DNA of 26,698 nt from assembly GCA_002409785.1 (NCBI GenBank), contig DHOX01000069.1:1-26698 (forward strand). Reading direction: 5' to 3'. Source of the stretch: Prevotella sp. UBA5379. GTDB taxonomy: Bacteria > Bacteroidota > Bacteroidia > Bacteroidales > Bacteroidaceae. Positions 23,266-26,698 of the stretch are shown here, in pieces; within the stretch, counting starts at the first letter, position 1, and the number at the start of each line of letters is the position of its first letter. Both the position numbers and the translations under genes were made by a program. The notes beneath the pieces were generated by a model. It saw only the letters and a list, made by a program, of their open reading frames with translations, was not told where the DNA came from and did no database searches.

Positions 23266-24567
23266 ATGGCAAAAAATTTTGTTGAGGAATTAAAATGGCG
23301 TGGAATGTTAGCGCAGATCATGCCAGGTACTGAAGAACTTTTACAGAAAGGGATGGTATCGGCTTATCTGGGTACAGATCCGACTGCTGATTCTTTGCAT
23401 ATCGGTCACCTCTGTGGAATCATGATGCTTCGTCATCTGCAGGCTTGTGGACATAAACCTTACTTGCTTTTGGGAGGAGCTACGGGAATGATCGGCGATC
23501 CTTCCGGTAAAAGTCAGGAGCGTAATCTCTTGAATGCGGACACGTTGTATCATAACCAGGAATGTATCAAGAAACAAGTTTCTAAGTTCCTTGACTTTGA
23601 TGGCAAGGAAGCGAATGGAGCGGAACTGGTTAACAATTATGATTGGATGAAGGACTTCTCCTTCCTTGATTTCGTGCGTGAGGTCGGCAAGCATATCACA
23701 GTTAATTATATGATGGCCAAGGAGAGCGTTCAGAAACGGTTGAATGGGGAGGCCCGTGACGGATTGTCTTTCACGGAATTTACTTATCAACTCCTTCAGG
23801 GTTATGATTTCCTTTGGCTTTATGAACATAAAGGGGTCCAGCTCCAGATGGGTGGAAATGATCAGTGGGGGAATATGACTACCGGCACGGAATTGATCCG
23901 CCGTACGCTGGGGATAGATGCACAGGCTTATTGCCTCACTTGTCCTCTGATCACAAAGGCTGATGGTAAAAAATTTGGGAAAACAGAGAGTGGAAACGTG
24001 TGGCTTGACCGTAACCGTACTACTCCATACGCTTTTTACCAGTTCTGGCTTAATGTAAGTGATGTGGATGCAGAGAAGTATATTAAGATCTTCACTTCAC
24101 TGGACCATCCTACAATAGATGCTCTGATCACGGAGCATCGTAAAGATCCCGGACTTCGTATGCTGCAGAAAAAACTGGCGGAAGAGGTCACTACAATGGT
24201 TCATTCTAAACAGGATCTGCTGATGGCAATTGCTGCAAGTAATATCTTGTTTGGTAAATCGACGAAGGAGGATTTGGCCCAACTTGATGAGGCTACTCTG
24301 TTGGATGTTTTCAAAGGGGTTCCGCACTATGAGGTGACTAAAGATGATCTGGGGTGTTCTGCTGTTGATCTGTTCAATAGGGAAGGAATGATGATCTTCC
24401 AGAGCAAGAGTGATATGCGTAAACTCGTCAAGGGTGGCGGGGTGTCCTTGAACAAGGAGAAGGTCCAGACTTTTGATCGTCCCATCACATCGGAGGATCT
24501 GATCGATGGCAAATATCTGCTGGTACAGAAAGGAAAGAAAAATTATTTCCTGATTACCGTAAAATAA
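23266..24567 (+). CDS. tyrS: Tyrosine-tRNA ligase
   Basis: A 433-residue class I aminoacyl-tRNA synthetase that charges tRNA-Tyr. The HIGH motif is HIGHL (45-49), and the KMSKS loop appears as KFGKT (236-240), the form normal for bacterial TyrRS. The tyrosine-binding segment QLLQGYDFLWLYEHKGVQLQ (175-194) and GGNDQWGN (196-203) are present. A C-terminal S4 RNA-binding domain (about 365-430) includes LVKGGGVSLNKEKV. Length fits the family. No T-box-like leader or clear promoter was seen in the 100-bp gap after yidD. Confidence 0.97.
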   Translation: MAKNFVEELKWRGMLAQIMPGTEELLQKGMVSAYLGTDPTADSLHIGHLCGIMMLRHLQACGHKPYLLLGGATGMIGDPSGKSQERNLLNADTLYHNQECIKKQVSKFLDFDGKEANGAELVNNYDWMKDFSFLDFVREVGKHITVNYMMAKESVQKRLNGEARDGLSFTEFTYQLLQGYDFLWLYEHKGVQLQMGGNDQWGNMTTGTELIRRTLGIDAQAYCLTCPLITKADGKKFGKTESGNVWLDRNRTTPYAFYQFWLNVSDVDAEKYIKIFTSLDHPTIDALITEHRKDPGLRMLQKKLAEEVTTMVHSKQDLLMAIAASNILFGKSTKEDLAQLDEATLLDVFKGVPHYEVTKDDLGCSAVDLFNREGMMIFQSKSDMRKLVKGGGVSLNKEKVQTFDRPITSEDLIDGKYLLVQKGKKNYFLITVK

Positions 24568-24655
24568 TCGGGTGAAATCTGATGGCTCGGTCTTTGAAGG
24601 AGTATATCCCTCCAGGGAGGTGCATGGCTCCTGATGTTAAAAAAGATCGTAAAAA

Positions 24656-24687
24656 TTTGGTGGTGGCATAAAAATGTACTACCTTTG
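24656..24687 (+). promoter_or_regulatory. Promoter of tRNA-Gln
   Basis: TTTG at 24656-24659 is followed after 20 bp by TACCTTTG at 24680-24687. The predicted start near 24694 leaves about 12 nt of 5' leader for RNase P to remove. Confidence 0.75.
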
Positions 24688-24705
24688 CCCCATCAAAAGA
24701 CAGAT

Positions 24706-24776
24706 TGTCCCATGGTGTAATGGTAGCACTACAGTTTTTGGTTCTGTCAGCGGTGGTTCGAATCCGCCTAGGACAA
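24706..24776 (+). tRNA. tRNA-Gln (anticodon UUG)
   Basis: The 71-nt cloverleaf has acceptor strand TGTCCCA (24706-24712) opposite TAGGACA (24769-24775), a D-arm GTGT/GCAC, and an anticodon loop TTTTGGT with anticodon TTG. The T-arm GGTGG/CCGCC closes a TTCGAAT loop, and the discriminator is A. CCA is not encoded. Two non-standard pairs are visible: C6 opposite A67 in the acceptor stem and T31 opposite T39 in the anticodon stem. It has its own promoter and terminator. Confidence 0.95.
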
Positions 24777-24784
24777 CTTTCTGA

Positions 24785-24824
24785 TTCCATAAGTCAAAGA
24801 TCGTTAATGACTTGTGGAATTTTT
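24785..24824 (+). terminator. Terminator of tRNA-Gln
   Basis: TTCCATAAGTCA (24785-24796) pairs with TGACTTGTGGAA (24808-24819) over 12 bp with one wobble, followed directly by TTTTT (24820-24824). It is a clear intrinsic terminator 9 bp after the tRNA. Confidence 0.85.
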
Positions 24825-24840
24825 GTTTGGTTACATCTTG

Positions 24841-24865
24841 TCCCCTATTTTCGAAAAATAGGGGA
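24841..24865. repeat. Perfect 11-bp hairpin after the tRNA terminator
   Basis: TCCCCTATTTT (24841-24851) and AAAATAGGGGA (24855-24865) are perfect inverted repeats around CGA. Neither strand has a following T-tract, so it is not a standard terminator. The surrounding gap (24825-25318) has no gene. Confidence 0.5.
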
Positions 24866-25049
24866 TCATCGGTCACAAGTGACTATCGTGTGACTATGAT
24901 TCTTTCTTATCGTTAAAAAACTAGCAATATTATTTGAACCTATCTGTTTGTGGCATAATAAATTACCGTAAAGAATTGAAAATAGCTTTCAGTTTTGATA
25001 ATCTGACTACAATTTTTGATAAAAGTGTGTAGATTTCAAAAAAATATTC

Positions 25050-25057
25050 TATTTTTG
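25050..25057 (+). promoter_or_regulatory. Possible -7 box for the GH3 gene
   Basis: TATTTTTG matches the -7 consensus, but no -33 partner is seen at 19-20 bp, and the ATG is 262 bp downstream, implying a long leader with a CCAGG/CCTGG hairpin near 25220. Support is modest. Confidence 0.3.
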
Positions 25058-25318
25058 TGTAACGTTTCAGCAGTTATTTTTTGAAAAGGTATAAATGTAC
25101 ATACCGTGATACATGGTTATAGATAATAATCTTTTATATTCATGTCAGAGAATTTGTTCTTATGCAGATCATGTATGAGAGCATTATGCATGGTGATATA
25201 CCTCTGGGAGAATAGGTCACCAGGAGGAACCTGGCCATGTCTCTGATCTTGTCAGGTAAGTTGGCCATAGATGGTATGAGAGATAAAAATATAGTAAACT
25301 AATTCAAAAATTTATTTC

Positions 25319-26698
25319 ATGAAAAAGACAATCTTGTTAGCTCTGTTTTTGTGTGTTATCGTAACTGGAGAGGCAAAACCAAAACTCAAGAATTCTGTTC
25401 CTCAACTGGGAAAGAACTCAGTAGAGCAGGTCCTCAAGGCAATGACGCTGGAGGAAAAGGCGGAATTGCTTGTGGGTGGATCTTATGAGGTGGTTGATGG
25501 TAAGAAGGGCCCGACTTTGCCGGAAGCAGGTATTGGTGCAGCAGGTATGACGAAAGCGATCCCCCGGTTGGGGATTCCTTGTACGGTGCTGACTGATGGC
25601 CCTGCCGGAGTACGCATTTCTCCGACACGCAAGGGGGACAGTCGTACTTTTTATGCTACCGGTAATCCTGTGGGGACTCTTGTAGCGTCTTCCTGGGATG
25701 TTGACTGTGCTAAGGCTGTCGGCAGGAATATGGGAGATGAAGTGCTGGAATATGGCTGCGATGTCCTGCTGGCTCCGGGAATGTGTCTTCACCGTAATCC
25801 CCTTTGCGGAAGAAATTTTGAATATTTCTCAGAGGATCCGGTGCTGAGCGGCATCTTGTCTGGAAATGAAATATTAGGTGTCCAGTCTAATGGCGTAGGT
25901 ACTTCTGCCAAGCATTTTATTTGTAATAATCAGGAGACCTTCCGTACACAGAATAACTCGATCGTCGGCCAGCGGGCACTCCGTGAACTCTACCTTAAAA
26001 ATTTCGAGTTGGCAATCAAAATTGGAAATCCGTGGACGGTTATGTCTTCCTATAATCTTCTGAATGGCTCTTATACACAGGCTGATAAACCTCTGCTCCA
26101 TGATTGGTTGAGAGGAGAGGTTGGTTATAAAGGGATCGTAATGACGGACTGGACTGAGCGGCGGAATACGGTGGACCAAGTCAATGCTGAAAATGATTTG
26201 ATGGAGTGGGGACTGGATACTCAGGTGCGTGACATCGTTGATGCCGTCCAGAACGGTAAACTATCCATGGATGTCGTGAACCGGAATGTCCGGAATATCT
26301 TGAATTATATTGTCAAGACCCCGCATTTCCGCCACTATAAGGCTTCTAATGCTCCGGACTTGAAAGCCCATGCAGCCGTGGCCCGTGAGATGGCGGCACA
26401 GGGTATTGTCCTTCTTAAGAATGATGATCGGACCTTGCCCTTGACTCAAGGTCAGAAGGTGGCTCTTTTTGGTATAGGCTCCTATAAAGGCTTCCTGGCT
26501 AATGGCTGGGGCTCCGGTGATGTGAACAAGCCTTTTGTGATCAATATCTGCCAGAGCCTGCAGAATGCCGGTTATCAGGTAGATGAGGATATGGCTGAAC
26601 TCTATCAAGATGCAGATGAGGATATTAATTTCGGGCCTGCCTATGCAAGGCATCGTGCTTCCGTTGATGATGTGGCCATAATGACGATCAGGCGGAAT
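25319..26698 (+). CDS. Glycoside hydrolase family 3 protein, beta-glucosidase-like (3' truncated)
   Basis: The frame runs from ATG 25319 to the window end (460 codons). A signal peptide (MKKTILLALFLCVIVTGEA) points to a periplasmic or surface location. The GH3 N-terminal barrel shows MTLEEKAELLVGG near the start, LTDGPAGVR, the substrate pocket RNPLCGRNFEYFSEDP, Lys198-His199 in the KHF motif, and the predicted nucleophile Asp277 in GIVMTDW. The second domain begins near AQGIVLLKNDDRTLPL. GH3 enzymes remove beta-linked glucose, xylose or related sugars from oligosaccharide ends, by family; the substrate here cannot be told. The segment after the nucleophile reads AENDLMEWG, where many family members have AGNDLxMPG. 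No polysaccharide-utilisation transporter genes are upstream. Confidence 0.92.
   Translation, partial: MKKTILLALFLCVIVTGEAKPKLKNSVPQLGKNSVEQVLKAMTLEEKAELLVGGSYEVVDGKKGPTLPEAGIGAAGMTKAIPRLGIPCTVLTDGPAGVRISPTRKGDSRTFYATGNPVGTLVASSWDVDCAKAVGRNMGDEVLEYGCDVLLAPGMCLHRNPLCGRNFEYFSEDPVLSGILSGNEILGVQSNGVGTSAKHFICNNQETFRTQNNSIVGQRALRELYLKNFELAIKIGNPWTVMSSYNLLNGSYTQADKPLLHDWLRGEVGYKGIVMTDWTERRNTVDQVNAENDLMEWGLDTQVRDIVDAVQNGKLSMDVVNRNVRNILNYIVKTPHFRHYKASNAPDLKAHAAVAREMAAQGIVLLKNDDRTLPLTQGQKVALFGIGSYKGFLANGWGSGDVNKPFVINICQSLQNAGYQVDEDMAELYQDADEDINFGPAYARHRASVDDVAIMTIRRN

Noticed and set aside
25319..26698. Start of a polysaccharide utilisation locus
   Set aside because: Only one GH3 gene is visible and it is cut by the window end; no SusC/SusD pair or regulator is seen upstream, so the claim cannot be supported.

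Overview
The window reads as a chromosomal, largely housekeeping segment of a Bacteroidota genome, most likely order Bacteroidales and Prevotella-like. The reasons are the repeated Bacteroidota-type promoters (TTTG about 19-20 bp upstream of TAnnTTTG), the scarcity of Shine-Dalgarno sequences, Bacteroidota-restricted families (DUF4271, a DUF6242-like lipoprotein), a T9SS-like C-terminal sorting domain, and the gene order uppS-bamA-ompH-ompH-ompH-murI and DUF4271-hemD-rnpA-yidD-tyrS. No transposase, integron, prophage, CRISPR array or toxin-antitoxin pair was found, and base composition looks even throughout.

Layout. 1-1921: the C-terminal part of a secreted surface protein, then a TlpA-like thioredoxin lipoprotein. 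1949-2608 (minus): upp, uracil salvage, with a long leader. 2935-3687: a signal-peptide protein with a barrel-like, Gly/Tyr/Asn-rich mature part. 3688-5374: the least explained region. It holds a strong promoter driving a noncoding transcript of roughly 195-295 nt that ends in a strong intrinsic terminator, a 62-aa single-pass membrane protein, and about 750 bp with several inverted repeats and a 12-bp repeat before the pckA promoter. 5375-6988: pckA. 7326-8735: a DUF6242-like lipoprotein with Asp-box-like motifs.

8850-14349 is an envelope-biogenesis block: UppS makes the undecaprenyl carrier, BamA inserts outer-membrane proteins, and three tandem Skp/OmpH-type periplasmic chaperones follow. 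murI (D-glutamate for peptidoglycan), rbfA (ribosome maturation) and a LolC/E-like permease (lipoprotein or envelope transport) continue on the same strand. A minus-strand pair, aroQ and an O-methyltransferase, lies next (17060-18243). Then come xerD, metK, DUF4271, hemD, rnpA, yidD and tyrS. A tRNA-Gln with its own promoter and terminator sits at 24706-24776. The window ends inside a GH3 glycoside hydrolase.

Most genes are confidently assigned to families. The best candidates for undescribed biology are the transcript at about 4076-4371 (possibly 6S-like) with the adjacent small membrane protein, the structured gap before pckA, a tandem promoter at ompH2 in which one box may serve two roles, and a tRNA-Gln acceptor-stem mismatch. 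None of these amounts to a clearly new system on sequence alone.
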